Shown piece by piece: positions 1-7,871 of a stretch of 64,000 nucleotides of DNA. The notes under the pieces are model-generated. The model worked only from the letters and a program-made list of their open reading frames with translations, had not been told where the DNA came from and ran no database searches. Within the stretch, counting starts at the first letter, position 1; each line of letters begins with the position of its first letter. The stretch covers positions 248,001 through 312,000 of the forward strand of contig NZ_JAIUZR010000003.1 of assembly GCF_020171465.1 (NCBI RefSeq), written 5' to 3'. Source of the stretch: Lutimonas saemankumensis. GTDB lineage: Bacteria; Bacteroidota; Bacteroidia; Flavobacteriales; Flavobacteriaceae. The position numbers were made by a program, and so were the translations under genes.

Positions 1-1
1 A

Positions 2-295
2 GAAGAAATCTATTCAACGCATTTTGGTTATCCCTTCCCTCCAATGATTGAGGAAATGTTAAGTGGATATGGTTATATGAATTTGGAAATGGGGCAACCT
101 GAAAAGGCATTTATGTTTTTCAAAATGAATATTAACTATTATCCCAAAAGCGCAAGCGCCCAAAATTCAATGGCTGACTATTATGAGACTAAAAATGACC
201 ATGCCAGCGCTTTAAAATATGTAACCAAGGCGTTTGAACTAAGTGGAGAAAATAAATATAAAGACAGATTAAAAGAACTTGAAGAAAAGAATTGA
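2..295 (+). CDS. Esterase/TPR protein, C-terminal part (starts before the window)
   Basis: The frame is open to the left edge, so only the last 97 residues or so are visible. They begin with a HFGYPFPP stretch and continue into a TPR-like helical repeat (around E-KAFMFFKMNINYYPKSASA and then SALKYVTKAFELSG). The same tail architecture occurs in the esterase at 9019-10215 and in the remnant at 46528-47034, which suggests an alpha/beta-hydrolase esterase with C-terminal TPRs. The catalytic part is not visible, so the enzyme assignment is an inference. The ATG at 44 is internal and not the true start. Confidence 0.6.
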   Translation, partial: EEIYSTHFGYPFPPMIEEMLSGYGYMNLEMGQPEKAFMFFKMNINYYPKSASAQNSMADYYETKNDHASALKYVTKAFELSGENKYKDRLKELEEKN

Positions 296-297
296 GG

Positions 298-842
298 CTA
301 ATTGGACGTTGGTGTTAATTTATAAAAACTGATTTTATACAAGTAAAATTTTAAAATTTACTCAAATTTAGAACAAAAATTAAAGTGGATTTTTAGCAAT
401 TTGTTGAATTAGGAACTTAACACGAAATTACTCACTCCAGCGTGGAATGAAAATTCTGTAAAATTTATTTATTTAATTCCAAGTATTTTATTAAAGGTTT
501 TTAGTTCACATTGATAAAATTGAATAAATTTTTGTTTGAATGATTTTAAAAAATTTTTCATGTATAAAGTATTTAAGTTTAATTATAAGTCATAAAACCA
601 TCAAATTTGTTACAAATACTATTTGAATTATAAATCAAAACCGAATTAATGCGGAATTTAGAAAGCTGCGGAATGGCTCACTCAACTGAAATTGAAAAAG
701 TTTTTGGAATAAATCGCTGACTGAACTTTTTCAAACACTGAAAAGCGCGAAATGGAATTTAATGCAATAATTGAACTCTGAAAAGCAACGAAATGGCAAC
801 AATGATTGGCAACAATTAACAAATATTTGCGTTTGATTCATA
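298..842. other. 545-bp non-coding gap with decayed repeats
   Basis: No credible reading frame is seen here on either strand. The left part is extremely AT-rich. The right part carries three degenerate copies of a GAAAaGC-nCGaAATGG motif and a 10-bp inverted repeat (separate entry). The last 50 bases contain AACAATGATTGGCAACAATT, which resembles the CAACA/TTGGCAACAA ends of palindromic elements between later genes. It may be the remains of such elements in front of the toxin-antitoxin unit. Confidence 0.5.
661..796. repeat. Three degenerate GAAAaGC..GAAATGG repeats plus hairpin
   Basis: Related copies start at 661 (GAAAGCTGCGGAATGG), 740 (GAAAAGCGCGAAATGG) and 780 (GAAAAGCAACGAAATGG). The last two are 40 bp apart. 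Between them, TTGAAAAAGT (692-701) and ACTTTTTCAA (725-734) form a perfect 10-bp stem with a 23-base loop. There is no coding potential. The role is unknown. Confidence 0.5.
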
Positions 843-864
843 ATTGGTGTATATTTACACCAAT
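826..864 (+). promoter_or_regulatory. parDE promoter overlapped by operator palindrome
   Basis: A perfect 9-bp inverted repeat, ATTGGTGTA (843-851) and TACACCAAT (856-864) around TATT, lies 12 bp before the parD start. It covers a Bacteroidota-like -7 element, TATATTTA (850-857), 20 bp downstream of a TTTG (826-829). Antitoxins of the ParD/CopG type usually bind such palindromes and repress their own operon. The position fits that role. Confidence 0.75.
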
Positions 865-876
865 AAAATAAATATT

Positions 877-1116
877 ATGCCACGTCAAAGTATATCATTT
901 TCTAAACCTAACGATGAATGGTTAAAGAACCAAGTTGAAAACAATGAATATTCAAGTAAAAGTGAGCTTGTAAATGATTTGATTAGGCAGGCTAGAAAAC
1001 AACAGGTTCAGATTGACTGGATTCGGGCTAAGCTTGAAAAAGCTGAGAATAGTGGGTTTTCTAAAGATAGTAAAGAAGAAATTTTGGCTCAATCAAAGTC
1101 ATTACTAGATGGCTAA
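877..1116 (+). CDS. parD: ParD-like antitoxin
   Basis: This is a 79-residue antitoxin of the type II ParD/CopG (ribbon-helix-helix) group. It begins PRQSISFSKPNDEWLKNQVE, typical of the beta-strand and first helix that bind DNA as a dimer. It continues with a SSKSELVNDLIRQA helix and a charged C-terminal half that would wrap the toxin. The frame is open from a TTG at 844, but that codon lies inside the operator palindrome, so ATG 877 is the better start. It overlaps parE by 8 bp, the usual translationally coupled arrangement. Within the cell it would neutralise ParE and repress the operon. Confidence 0.88.
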   Translation: MPRQSISFSKPNDEWLKNQVENNEYSSKSELVNDLIRQARKQQVQIDWIRAKLEKAENSGFSKDSKEEILAQSKSLLDG

Positions 1117-1399
1117 ATATAGATTGAGCAATCAGGCCAAAGAAGATTTGATTCGAATTCATCAGTACGGGGTCAAAAAATTTGGAATGATTCAAGCCGA
1201 CAAATACTTCGAATCTTTTTTCGAACATTTCGAATTAATTGCTCAGCAACCTTTTTCATTTAAAGAAGTAGATCACATAAGGAAAGATTATAGACGATGC
1301 GTTTGCGGTGTGGACAGTATTTATTTCAAGGTCAATGAAAAAACCGTAGATATTATAGCCATTATAGGAAGACAAGATTTGAATGAATTATTAAAGTAA
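1109..1399 (+). CDS. parE: ParE/RelE-family toxin
   Basis: A 96-residue toxin of the RelE/ParE superfamily. The visible features are the N-terminal MAKYRLSNQAKEDLIRIHQYG helix, a central FEHFELIAQQPFSF segment and a C-terminal basic strand (RKDYRRCVCGVDSIYFKV, then IIAIIGRQD). ParE toxins poison DNA gyrase and RelE toxins cleave mRNA on the ribosome. The lack of clear RelE catalytic residues and the ParD partner favour ParE. It overlaps the antitoxin by 8 bp. Such pairs often stabilise accessory regions or cassette arrays, which fits this neighbourhood. Confidence 0.88.
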   Translation: MAKYRLSNQAKEDLIRIHQYGVKKFGMIQADKYFESFFEHFELIAQQPFSFKEVDHIRKDYRRCVCGVDSIYFKVNEKTVDIIAIIGRQDLNELLK

Positions 1400-1456
1400 A
1401 ACTGTTGCAAACAATGGTTGTAATTAATTAAACCAAAGAATAAATAGACTGCTGAT

Positions 1457-1885
1457 TTGAATTTGTCTGATTACGTAAAAAGAAGAAATGGTGTGCCTTT
1501 AGGTGACAGCAATTCACTTCGCAATATGTTGAGTCGTTCCTTGGGAGCCGGAAAGTTTTCGATATTTTGGCAATACTGGAACCCAATCTGGGGATTCTAT
1601 CTGGGGAAATATATATTCAAACCGCTTAAGCTCATCTTACCCCAGGCATTATCCGTAATAATCACTTTTGTTGTCTGTGGATTTATTCATGACCTGGCGA
1701 TCATGTTATTAAAAAGGGAATTTACCTTACTACTAACTCCATGGTTTTTATTTATGGGAACCAGTCTGGTTTTAAGTGACTACGCGAGAATTGATTACTC
1801 AAAATATCCATGGATAGTGAGAGCTGGAATAAACTTAATAATCATATCAAGTTGCTTACTTTTGGCTTACCAAATAAGAATCTAA
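1457..1885 (+). CDS. Small MBOAT-like membrane protein
   Basis: A 142-residue membrane protein with about four hydrophobic helices. A WQYWNPIWGFYLGKYIFKPL stretch and the later VCGFIHDLAI motif resemble the short acyltransferase-like (MBOAT-type) proteins of Bacteroidota, where a buried histidine is catalytic. The function is inferred from that similarity only. No ATG is available near the N-terminus, and the TTG at 1457 (TTG AAT TTG) is the likely start. The same 11-mer GATTTGAATTT occurs at the TTG start of the AraC gene at 2125. Confidence 0.55.
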   Translation: MNLSDYVKRRNGVPLGDSNSLRNMLSRSLGAGKFSIFWQYWNPIWGFYLGKYIFKPLKLILPQALSVIITFVVCGFIHDLAIMLLKREFTLLLTPWFLFMGTSLVLSDYARIDYSKYPWIVRAGINLIIISSCLLLAYQIRI

Positions 1886-1889
1886 AAGT

Positions 1890-2051
1890 AAATTAGATAA
1901 CCCTGTCTGGTATTCTTTGAACGAAGAACATAAAGAGCTTTCACTAATAAAATATGATGATATAAAATTTTATCAACCAGACAACATAAAGAAAGTAAGG
2001 AAAGTCCTTACAAAGTTTAATTCGTTAAAATGCTATTGCATTTCTGATTAA
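1890..2051 (+). pseudogene. N-terminal fragment of a GNAT acetyltransferase
   Basis: Just after the previous stop, an open frame reads KLDNPVWYSLNEEHKELSL, then IKFYQPD, and stops after about 54 codons. This matches the typical start of FR47-type GNAT acetyltransferases (LDNPVW-AL---H). It has no start codon and lacks the acetyl-CoA binding half, so it is a decayed remnant. It is followed by a sequence ending in ACCGTTAGCCACAA, resembling the 3' ends of the palindromic elements in this region. Confidence 0.55.
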
Positions 2052-2124
2052 CTTTGTAAACTCAACTCGCAACTAACCATATACAAGACCGTTAGCCACA
2101 AGCTGAATAAACTAAAATTACGAT

Positions 2125-3168
2125 TTGAATTTAGATAACAACCTCTTATTCTTTTTTAGTGCTTTAGGTGCATTTAACAGTTTTGTTTTAAGTATCTATT
2201 TTTTAGTGTTCAAAAAAGCAAAGTTATCTTCAGATTACTTTTTAGGTGCTTTATTAGCAGTTTTAAGCATCAGGGTTTGGAAATCTATTTTTTTCTATTT
2301 TAATCCGAACTTATCAAAAATATATCTACAAATCGGATTGTCGGCTTGTCTTTTTATTGGACCGTTTTTGTATTTTTTCTTATGGACCAAGTTGGCAAAT
2401 ACCAGAAAATACAAGAACCATTTTATCCTACAGTTGGTCATTTTGTTTTTATTGGTGTTGATCATTGGAATACTATACCCCTACAAAACAAATCCAGATC
2501 TGTGGGGCACACTGTTCTATAAAGTCATTAATTACCAATGGCTTTTGTATATCCTTGTTTCTGTTACCCTTGTAAAACCTATTTTTGCGAAAAGAATTCG
2601 GCTAAATTCAAGTTTAACTTATGATGAAGTTTTTGCCCTCAGTGTATTTCTGGGCGTTTTTTTAATCTGGCTTTCTTACTTTTTTGCATCCTATACCTCA
2701 TATATTATGGGAGCTCTTACTTTCTCCTTTTCGATATATCTGACCCTATTGGTCGTCTTTTTCAAAAGAAAAACGATAATAGAGTTTCCCGATAAAAAAG
2801 AGAAATATGCCGACAGCAAAATTGATCCCAAGGATGCCAGTGAACTATTATTTAAAATCGACCAAGCCATTGTAGAACAAGAACTATATAAAAACCCAAA
2901 TTTAACCCTGACAATTCTGGCCAAAGAATTAAATATTCGTCCTCATTTAATTTCTCAATTATTAAATGATAACCTGAATAAAAATTTTTCTTCGTTTATA
3001 AATGAGTACCGAATTAATGAAGCAAAAAGAATTATGGCATCAGAGGGTAACTTAAAGATAGAAGTTATTGCGGAAATGTGTGGCTTTAACTCTAATAGTA
3101 CTTTCTATAGCGCATTTAAAAAATTCACCAACACTACACCTTCTAAATACTTGAGTTCATCCGAATAA
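2125..3168 (+). CDS. AraC-family regulator with N-terminal membrane domain
   Basis: A 347-residue protein. Residues 1-220 contain about seven hydrophobic helices. The C-terminal 100 residues form an AraC/XylS double helix-turn-helix: LTILAKELNIRPHLISQLLN is the first and VIAEMCGFNSNSTFYSAFKK the second, ending TPSKYL. Membrane-anchored AraC regulators are common in Bacteroidota and are presumed to sense a membrane or external signal. No ATG fits. The TTG at 2125 gives the complete first helix. The target is unknown. The next gene, a PfpI-like protein, starts 111 bp downstream with a palindrome between them. Confidence 0.85.
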   Translation: MNLDNNLLFFFSALGAFNSFVLSIYFLVFKKAKLSSDYFLGALLAVLSIRVWKSIFFYFNPNLSKIYLQIGLSACLFIGPFLYFFLWTKLANTRKYKNHFILQLVILFLLVLIIGILYPYKTNPDLWGTLFYKVINYQWLLYILVSVTLVKPIFAKRIRLNSSLTYDEVFALSVFLGVFLIWLSYFFASYTSYIMGALTFSFSIYLTLLVVFFKRKTIIEFPDKKEKYADSKIDPKDASELLFKIDQAIVEQELYKNPNLTLTILAKELNIRPHLISQLLNDNLNKNFSSFINEYRINEAKRIMASEGNLKIEVIAEMCGFNSNSTFYSAFKKFTNTTPSKYLSSSE

Positions 3169-3175
3169 CTGGTTT

Positions 3176-3193
3176 CCTGATGTATACATTAGG
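3176..3193. promoter_or_regulatory. 18-bp palindrome, possible operator
   Basis: CCTGATGTATACATTAGG is a near-perfect palindrome centred on ATGTATACAT, with one mismatched pair. It lies 8 bp after the AraC stop and about 90 bp before the PfpI-like gene. It could be an operator for the downstream gene. The binding protein is not known. Confidence 0.35.
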
Positions 3194-3279
3194 AGTTTTA
3201 AAGTATAAATCAGTACTATCTTAAATAGGTTTTAGCACTACTATTGCATAAATAATATTTATCAATAAAAGACATCTCT

Positions 3280-4398
3280 ATGAAACCTATTTTAGTATTT
3301 ATCATCTTAGTTTTTTGTTCAAATCTATCTTTCTGTCAATCCGAAGAAGATCAGATCAAAATGACTTTATTCAATTATCTCAATGGCACTTCTTACAATA
3401 AGTCCCAATTAATTGAAAAAGCATTTTACCCCGAAGCCAATTTATACCTTACAAAAAATGATAGTGAACTATGGACTGTTCCTATCTCAGAATATATAGG
3501 TTGGTATAAAAACGCAACTCCGGGAAAATTCAATGGAAGAACAGGAAATATTCTCAGCCTGGAATATTTTAAAAATATTGCGATGGCCAAAATAGAAGTT
3601 CTAAGCCCAGAAAAGAATGACCGATATGTAGATATGATCTTGCTGAAAAAAATTAAAAATGAATGGAAAATTATTAGCAAAAGTGCAGACAGTGAAAAAA
3701 GCAACGCGAATAGCAATAGAATTCTCTTTGTTGTTTCAAATGCGCACTATTACGGAGACTCCGAATTACCAACAGGAAATAGTTATTCAGAAATAGTCAA
3801 TGCCTATGATACATTTAAAAAGGCAGGTTACACAGTTGATTTTGTTAGCCCAGAAGGTGGCAGCATTCCTTTGGCATATATTAACACGACAGATTCTTTA
3901 CAAAAAGAATATCTGTACAATGTGGACTTCATGTATGCTTTAAAAACCACAAAAAATCCTAACCAAATAAACCCTGAAAATTATAAAGCTGTACATTATA
4001 TAGGCGGAGGAAGCGCTATGTTTGGTGTACCTGATAATGAAGCCATTCAAAAAATGGTCATGACCATTTATGAAGAACAAAATGGAATTATTTCATCTGT
4101 TTGTCACGGAACAGCAGGTATCGTCCATTTAAAAACAAAAGATGGAAAGTTCCTGGTAGCCGATAAAACGGTAAACGGGTATCCTGATGCGTTTGAAAAA
4201 GAAGGCGCTGAATACTTTAAGCAGTTTCCTTTTCTCATCACAAAAACGATTGAAGAGCACGGAGGCATTTTTGAATATTCACCGAGAAATTCTGTACATG
4301 TTGAAGTAGATGGCAATTTGATTACAGGACAAAATTATTTATCCTCAAAGACAGTGGCTTTAAAAATTATTGAGAATTTGGAGAATCGCAAAAACTAA
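3280..4398 (+). CDS. Secreted NTF2-like (lumazine-binding) plus DJ-1/PfpI protein
   Basis: A 372-residue two-domain protein with a cleavable signal peptide (about residues 1-20, ending NLSFCQ). Residues 25-140 look like an NTF2-like/putative lumazine-binding domain, ending MILLKKIKNEWKIISK. Residues 145-368 form a DJ-1/PfpI-superfamily domain with the nucleophile motif SVCHGTAG (Cys275, His276) and an upstream GGGSAMFG loop. The family includes glyoxalases, chaperones and proteases, so the activity is uncertain. Export to the periplasm follows from the signal peptide. It stands alone between a palindrome and a long imperfect palindromic element. Confidence 0.8.
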   Translation: MKPILVFIILVFCSNLSFCQSEEDQIKMTLFNYLNGTSYNKSQLIEKAFYPEANLYLTKNDSELWTVPISEYIGWYKNATPGKFNGRTGNILSLEYFKNIAMAKIEVLSPEKNDRYVDMILLKKIKNEWKIISKSADSEKSNANSNRILFVVSNAHYYGDSELPTGNSYSEIVNAYDTFKKAGYTVDFVSPEGGSIPLAYINTTDSLQKEYLYNVDFMYALKTTKNPNQINPENYKAVHYIGGGSAMFGVPDNEAIQKMVMTIYEEQNGIISSVCHGTAGIVHLKTKDGKFLVADKTVNGYPDAFEKEGAEYFKQFPFLITKTIEEHGGIFEYSPRNSVHVEVDGNLITGQNYLSSKTVALKIIENLENRKN

Positions 4399-4428
4399 TT
4401 AAATAGGATCATCACAAAGCTGGTGGTT

Positions 4429-4547
4429 AACAAAGTGTATAATCCATAGCTCCAGTTGGTTAAGCAAAAGAAAATTTCCTATCTTTAATTATAAATGAAT
4501 CTTTCTTTGAAAATCCAGCCGATTTTCGGCGCAACGGAATCATACAC
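4429..4547. repeat. Imperfect palindromic intergenic element, attC-like
   Basis: The 5' end reads AACAAAGTGTATAATCC (4429-4445) and the 3' arm GGAATCATACAC (4536-4547), which pair imperfectly. A perfect inner hairpin, GCCGA-TTT-TCGGC, lies at 4518-4530. The whole gap between the PfpI-like gene and the VOC gene has this symmetry. Similar ends recur in other gaps (7788, 13929, 20103). Confidence 0.5.
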
Positions 4548-4571
4548 ACACCAGTGTGTTTAATTTGTGAA

Positions 4572-4994
4572 ATGACAGATAAAAACCAAAAAATAGAAAT
4601 TGATTTTTTAGATCACGTAGCAATTCGAGTTGCTGATATGGAAGCCTCTGCACAATGGTATGAAGAAGTGTTGGGGCTGAAAAGATATCAATTACCTAAA
4701 TGGGGAAATGTTCCAATCTTTTTGCTTTCTGGAAAGACAGGAATCGCATTATTTCCAGCTGATTCGACTGACACCAAACTTGACCCTTTTTCAAAAAATG
4801 TAAAAATTGACCATTTTGCTTTTAATGTAACGTATGAAAATTTTGAAAAAGCTAAAAAAAGATATGAAGAGTTGAATTTGGAATTTAATATTCAAGACCA
4901 TCATTACTTTGACTCAATATACACCAAAGACCTTGACGGACATACCGTTGAATTAACAACAATTAAAGTGGATGAACGAGAATTTTACAAATAA
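4572..4994 (+). CDS. VOC-family (glyoxalase/dioxygenase fold) protein
   Basis: A 140-residue single VOC unit with two beta-alpha-beta-beta-beta modules. It contains DHVAIRVADMEASAQWYEEV at the N-terminus and DHFAFNV in the middle. The C-terminus is YTKDLDGHTVELTT, where His and Glu are likely metal ligands. The substrate cannot be predicted. The frame is open from a GTG at 4554, but ATG 4572 matches the usual family start. It is a single-gene unit bounded by palindromic gaps on both sides. Confidence 0.8.
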   Translation: MTDKNQKIEIDFLDHVAIRVADMEASAQWYEEVLGLKRYQLPKWGNVPIFLLSGKTGIALFPADSTDTKLDPFSKNVKIDHFAFNVTYENFEKAKKRYEELNLEFNIQDHHYFDSIYTKDLDGHTVELTTIKVDEREFYK

Positions 4995-5002
4995 AAACTA
5001 CA

Positions 5003-5128
5003 CACAACAAAGGCTATAATTCATACCTACTCTGTTTCCCTGTATATAATTTCCTATATTAGACTTTTAGAAAATAAACGCCTTGATTTCAACCCTATCG
5101 GGCCGAAATCAAAGCTGGAAGGTTGTGC
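5003..5128. repeat. Imperfect palindromic intergenic element, attC-like
   Basis: The outer ends ACACAAC (from 5003) and GTTGTGC (5122-5128) pair with one mismatch. The 5' side continues AAAGGCTATAATTCATA. A strong inner stem-loop covers 5083-5112: TTGATTTC pairs with GAAATCAA, and inside them CCC-TATC-GGG. It fills the gap before rsgA. Confidence 0.55.
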
Positions 5129-5166
5129 TTAATGCTCTAAAGCCTTAGAAAAAGCAAAGCAAGAAC

Positions 5167-6228
5167 ATGACACTTGAAACATTAGGATACAATTTGGAGA
5201 TCGAACGTTATCGAAAGGAGAACAACCTTGATTCATTTGGCGTAGGACGAGTAATTGCTGAGCATAGAGAACGTTATATCGTTAAAATATCAGAAGGAGA
5301 ATATGAAGGAGAAGTCATTGGAAATTTGAGATTCACGGCTAGCAGCAGATCTGATTTTCCTGCTGTCGGTGATTGGGTAGCAATTTCGGAATATGACGAC
5401 GATAAAGTTCTTATTCATAAAATTTTTCCCCGTAAAACGGTCATCGAAAGAAAATCTGTTGGAAAACAAGGAGAGAAACAAATTATAGCAACTAATATCG
5501 ATGCTGCTTTAATTGTACAATCTGTTAATAGGGACTTTAACGTTAATCGTATAGAGCGTTATTTGTCAATTGTAAATACTTCTGATATAAAGCCTATTAT
5601 CTTGCTAAATAAAACCGACCTAATAAATAATGATAAGATCACAGCTTTAGTAGAAATCATTAAAAAGCGAATTCCCGATGTAACTATTTTGCCTGTAAGT
5701 AATAAATCCGGACAGGGAATTGAAGAACTTAAAGCTATTATTGAAAGCGGAAAAACTTACTGCTTATTGGGATCTTCAGGAGTTGGTAAATCAAGTTTAT
5801 TGAATTCATTATTAGGAAAACCATTAATAAAAACCGGAGAGATTAGTGATAGTTCTGATAGAGGCAAGCATGTAACAACTCATCGCGAATTGCGAGTTCT
5901 TGATCATGGGGGAATAATCATCGATAATCCGGGAATGCGAGAAGTTGGAATAACCGATTCTTCAGAAGGCTTAGAATCTACATTTGAAAGAATTCTGGAT
6001 CTATCCAAGCAATGTAGATTTAAAGATTGTACACATACCATAGAATCTGGTTGCGCGGTTATAGCAGCAGTTGAAAGTGGAGAAATTGATAATGCATCTT
6101 ATGAAAACTACTTGAAAATGCAACGTGAAAAAGATCATTATGAATCTACAATAGCAGAAAAACGCCAAAAAGACAAATCCTTCGGAAAAATGGTAAAAAA
6201 TGTAATGAAACACAAAAATAAGTACTAA
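5167..6228 (+). CDS. rsgA: Small ribosomal subunit biogenesis GTPase RsgA
   Basis: A 353-residue circularly permuted GTPase that acts in late maturation of the 30S subunit. An N-terminal OB-fold (about residues 25-85) precedes the GTPase, whose motifs appear in permuted order: G4 NKTD (about 148), G1 GSSGVGKSSLLN (about 202-213) and G3 DNPG (about 252). The C-terminal zinc motif is intact (C282, C287, H289, C295, matching the family spacing). RsgA is normally a housekeeping gene. Here it stands alone among accessory genes behind a palindromic element, so it may be an additional copy, which the window alone cannot show. Confidence 0.93.
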   Translation: MTLETLGYNLEIERYRKENNLDSFGVGRVIAEHRERYIVKISEGEYEGEVIGNLRFTASSRSDFPAVGDWVAISEYDDDKVLIHKIFPRKTVIERKSVGKQGEKQIIATNIDAALIVQSVNRDFNVNRIERYLSIVNTSDIKPIILLNKTDLINNDKITALVEIIKKRIPDVTILPVSNKSGQGIEELKAIIESGKTYCLLGSSGVGKSSLLNSLLGKPLIKTGEISDSSDRGKHVTTHRELRVLDHGGIIIDNPGMREVGITDSSEGLESTFERILDLSKQCRFKDCTHTIESGCAVIAAVESGEIDNASYENYLKMQREKDHYESTIAEKRQKDKSFGKMVKNVMKHKNKY

Positions 6229-6291
6229 GCAAAAAAAAAGGCCAAAAGTAATTGCCTGTTCTCAACTACTGTTTAGTTACGACCCAATAAC

Positions 6292-7779
6292 ATGAAACAT
6301 CTTAAACTATCCATTTTACTATTAACCGCAATTTGCTTCACGGACTGTAATCAAAGACAAAGCGATTCCGTTAATACAGATAGATTAAGCTCATCTTTAA
6401 ATGAATATATGACTACATGTGAGTCAAATGGGTTCAGCGGAGCTGTATTAGTTGCAAAATCAGACAGTATTATTCTTAACAAAGGTTATGGACTTGCCAA
6501 TAAGGAAAAGTCTTTTGCGAATACCCCAAAAACAGTATTTGATATCTGTTCCGTAACCAAGCAGTTTACAGGAACGGCAATATTGAAGTTAGCTGAGGAC
6601 GAAAAACTAAAGCTAACCGATTCTTTAAGTACATATTTTAAGGATTTGCCTTTTGATAAACAAAACATCACCATTCATCAATTACTCACGCATTCGGCTG
6701 GTTTTGGACACGGTATAGGCAAAGGTGATTTTGACCATATCCCAGAAAAGGATTATTTCCAACAATTGTTTGATTCAGACTTGCTGTTCTCACCAGGAGA
6801 AAAATATGAGTACTCTAACTCTGGCTATAGTATACTTGGACGAATAATAGAAATCGTATCAGGCAAAAGTTATGAAAGTTATTTAAGAGAAGAATTATTT
6901 AAACCGGCAGGAATGGCCCAAACCGGCTATCTCTTGCCTAAATGGGATAGCGATTTAGTGGCTAATGAATATTTGTACAATGTCATAAATAAAGGAAACC
7001 ACATTTCCAAATATCGGCAGGATGGAAAAATTGCTTGGCCTTTAAAAGCAAATGGTGGTATTAACTCGACTCAGGAAGATATGTACAAATGGTATTTGGC
7101 ATTAAAAAACAACACAGTATTAAATAAGCAATCTTTAGAAAAATTAACAGCACCTCATATTCTCGACTATCAAGGTGAATCAATTTATTATGGTTATGGC
7201 TGGGCAATTTTTCAGTCTGATAGAGGTACTAAAATAATTGCTCATAATGGATTTAATGGTGTTTCTTATTATGAGTTTATTTGGTTTCCTGAAGAGGATG
7301 CCGTTATTCTTTTTTCAACCAACTCATCAACTCGAGAATCTTCAAGAATTCCATTTGAATTAGAAAAGATGCTTTTTGATCAGAATTATAAACCTGAACC
7401 TATCTCAAAAAATATCGTAAGTGAGTTGCTGGAATTTTCCGAAAACTACGAGGGAGACCTGAATTTTTTTGAAAAAGAATTAAAGCAAGAATTCGGAGAA
7501 AAATTGAATAATCCAGCTTATTTAAACCGTCTAAGTGGAATTTATTTAAGAAATAACAAAATTGATTACGCTATTATCATTACAGAACTAAATACCCAAT
7601 TGTTTCCAAATGATGGTAATATTTGGGATACTATGGGGGATGTATACCTTGCTGCAAAACAAAATGAAAAGGCAATATACAGTTATAAAAAAGCATTGGA
7701 TTTTAAACCCGAAAATGATGATTGCTTCTGGTGTGACAATTCTACTTCTCAGCTTAAAAGTTTGGAGGCAGAAAAATAA
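6292..7779 (+). CDS. Beta-lactamase-fold serine hydrolase lipoprotein with TPR tail
   Basis: A 495-residue class C-like serine hydrolase (Pfam Beta-lactamase). The signal sequence ends in a lipobox-like FTDC, so it is probably an outer-membrane or periplasmic lipoprotein. The catalytic SxxK is SVTK (Ser about 87, Lys about 90), the YxN motif is YSNSGY (about 173), and an HNG motif (about 318) stands in for KTG. Residues about 400-490 form TPR-like repeats (NDGNIWDTMGDVYLAA, EKAIYSYKKALDFKP). Such proteins act as esterases, D-amino-acid peptidases or peptidoglycan enzymes. The substrate is unknown. It is a close paralogue of the frameshifted gene at 16861-18335. Confidence 0.88.
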   Translation: MKHLKLSILLLTAICFTDCNQRQSDSVNTDRLSSSLNEYMTTCESNGFSGAVLVAKSDSIILNKGYGLANKEKSFANTPKTVFDICSVTKQFTGTAILKLAEDEKLKLTDSLSTYFKDLPFDKQNITIHQLLTHSAGFGHGIGKGDFDHIPEKDYFQQLFDSDLLFSPGEKYEYSNSGYSILGRIIEIVSGKSYESYLREELFKPAGMAQTGYLLPKWDSDLVANEYLYNVINKGNHISKYRQDGKIAWPLKANGGINSTQEDMYKWYLALKNNTVLNKQSLEKLTAPHILDYQGESIYYGYGWAIFQSDRGTKIIAHNGFNGVSYYEFIWFPEEDAVILFSTNSSTRESSRIPFELEKMLFDQNYKPEPISKNIVSELLEFSENYEGDLNFFEKELKQEFGEKLNNPAYLNRLSGIYLRNNKIDYAIIITELNTQLFPNDGNIWDTMGDVYLAAKQNEKAIYSYKKALDFKPENDDCFWCDNSTSQLKSLEAEK

Positions 7780-7787
7780 ACAATTGC

Positions 7788-7848
7788 CAACACTGTATAT
7801 GAATTAACAGCACCCTGTGCGATGCTGCGCTTCATATAAAAACCGTTG
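7788..7848. repeat. Compact imperfect palindrome, attC-like
   Basis: This is the clearest element of its kind. CAAC (7788-7791) pairs with GTTG (7845-7848), TATATGAA (7796-7803) with TTCATATA (7831-7838), and CAGCA (7808-7812) with TGCTG (7823-7827), with unpaired bases between the stems. It starts 9 bp after a stop codon and ends 23 bp before the next ATG. The layout matches a folded recombination site of the integron type. Confidence 0.6.
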
Positions 7849-7871
7849 TAACCAATTTTAAATACTTAGAT

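Noticed and set aside
844-876. TTG start of the antitoxin
   Set aside because: It is inside the operator palindrome and before the probable transcription start. ATG 877 gives the normal ParD N-terminus.
7610-7807. 65-codon frame overlapping the end of the serine hydrolase
   Set aside because: It is a shadow of the TPR-coding region in another frame.
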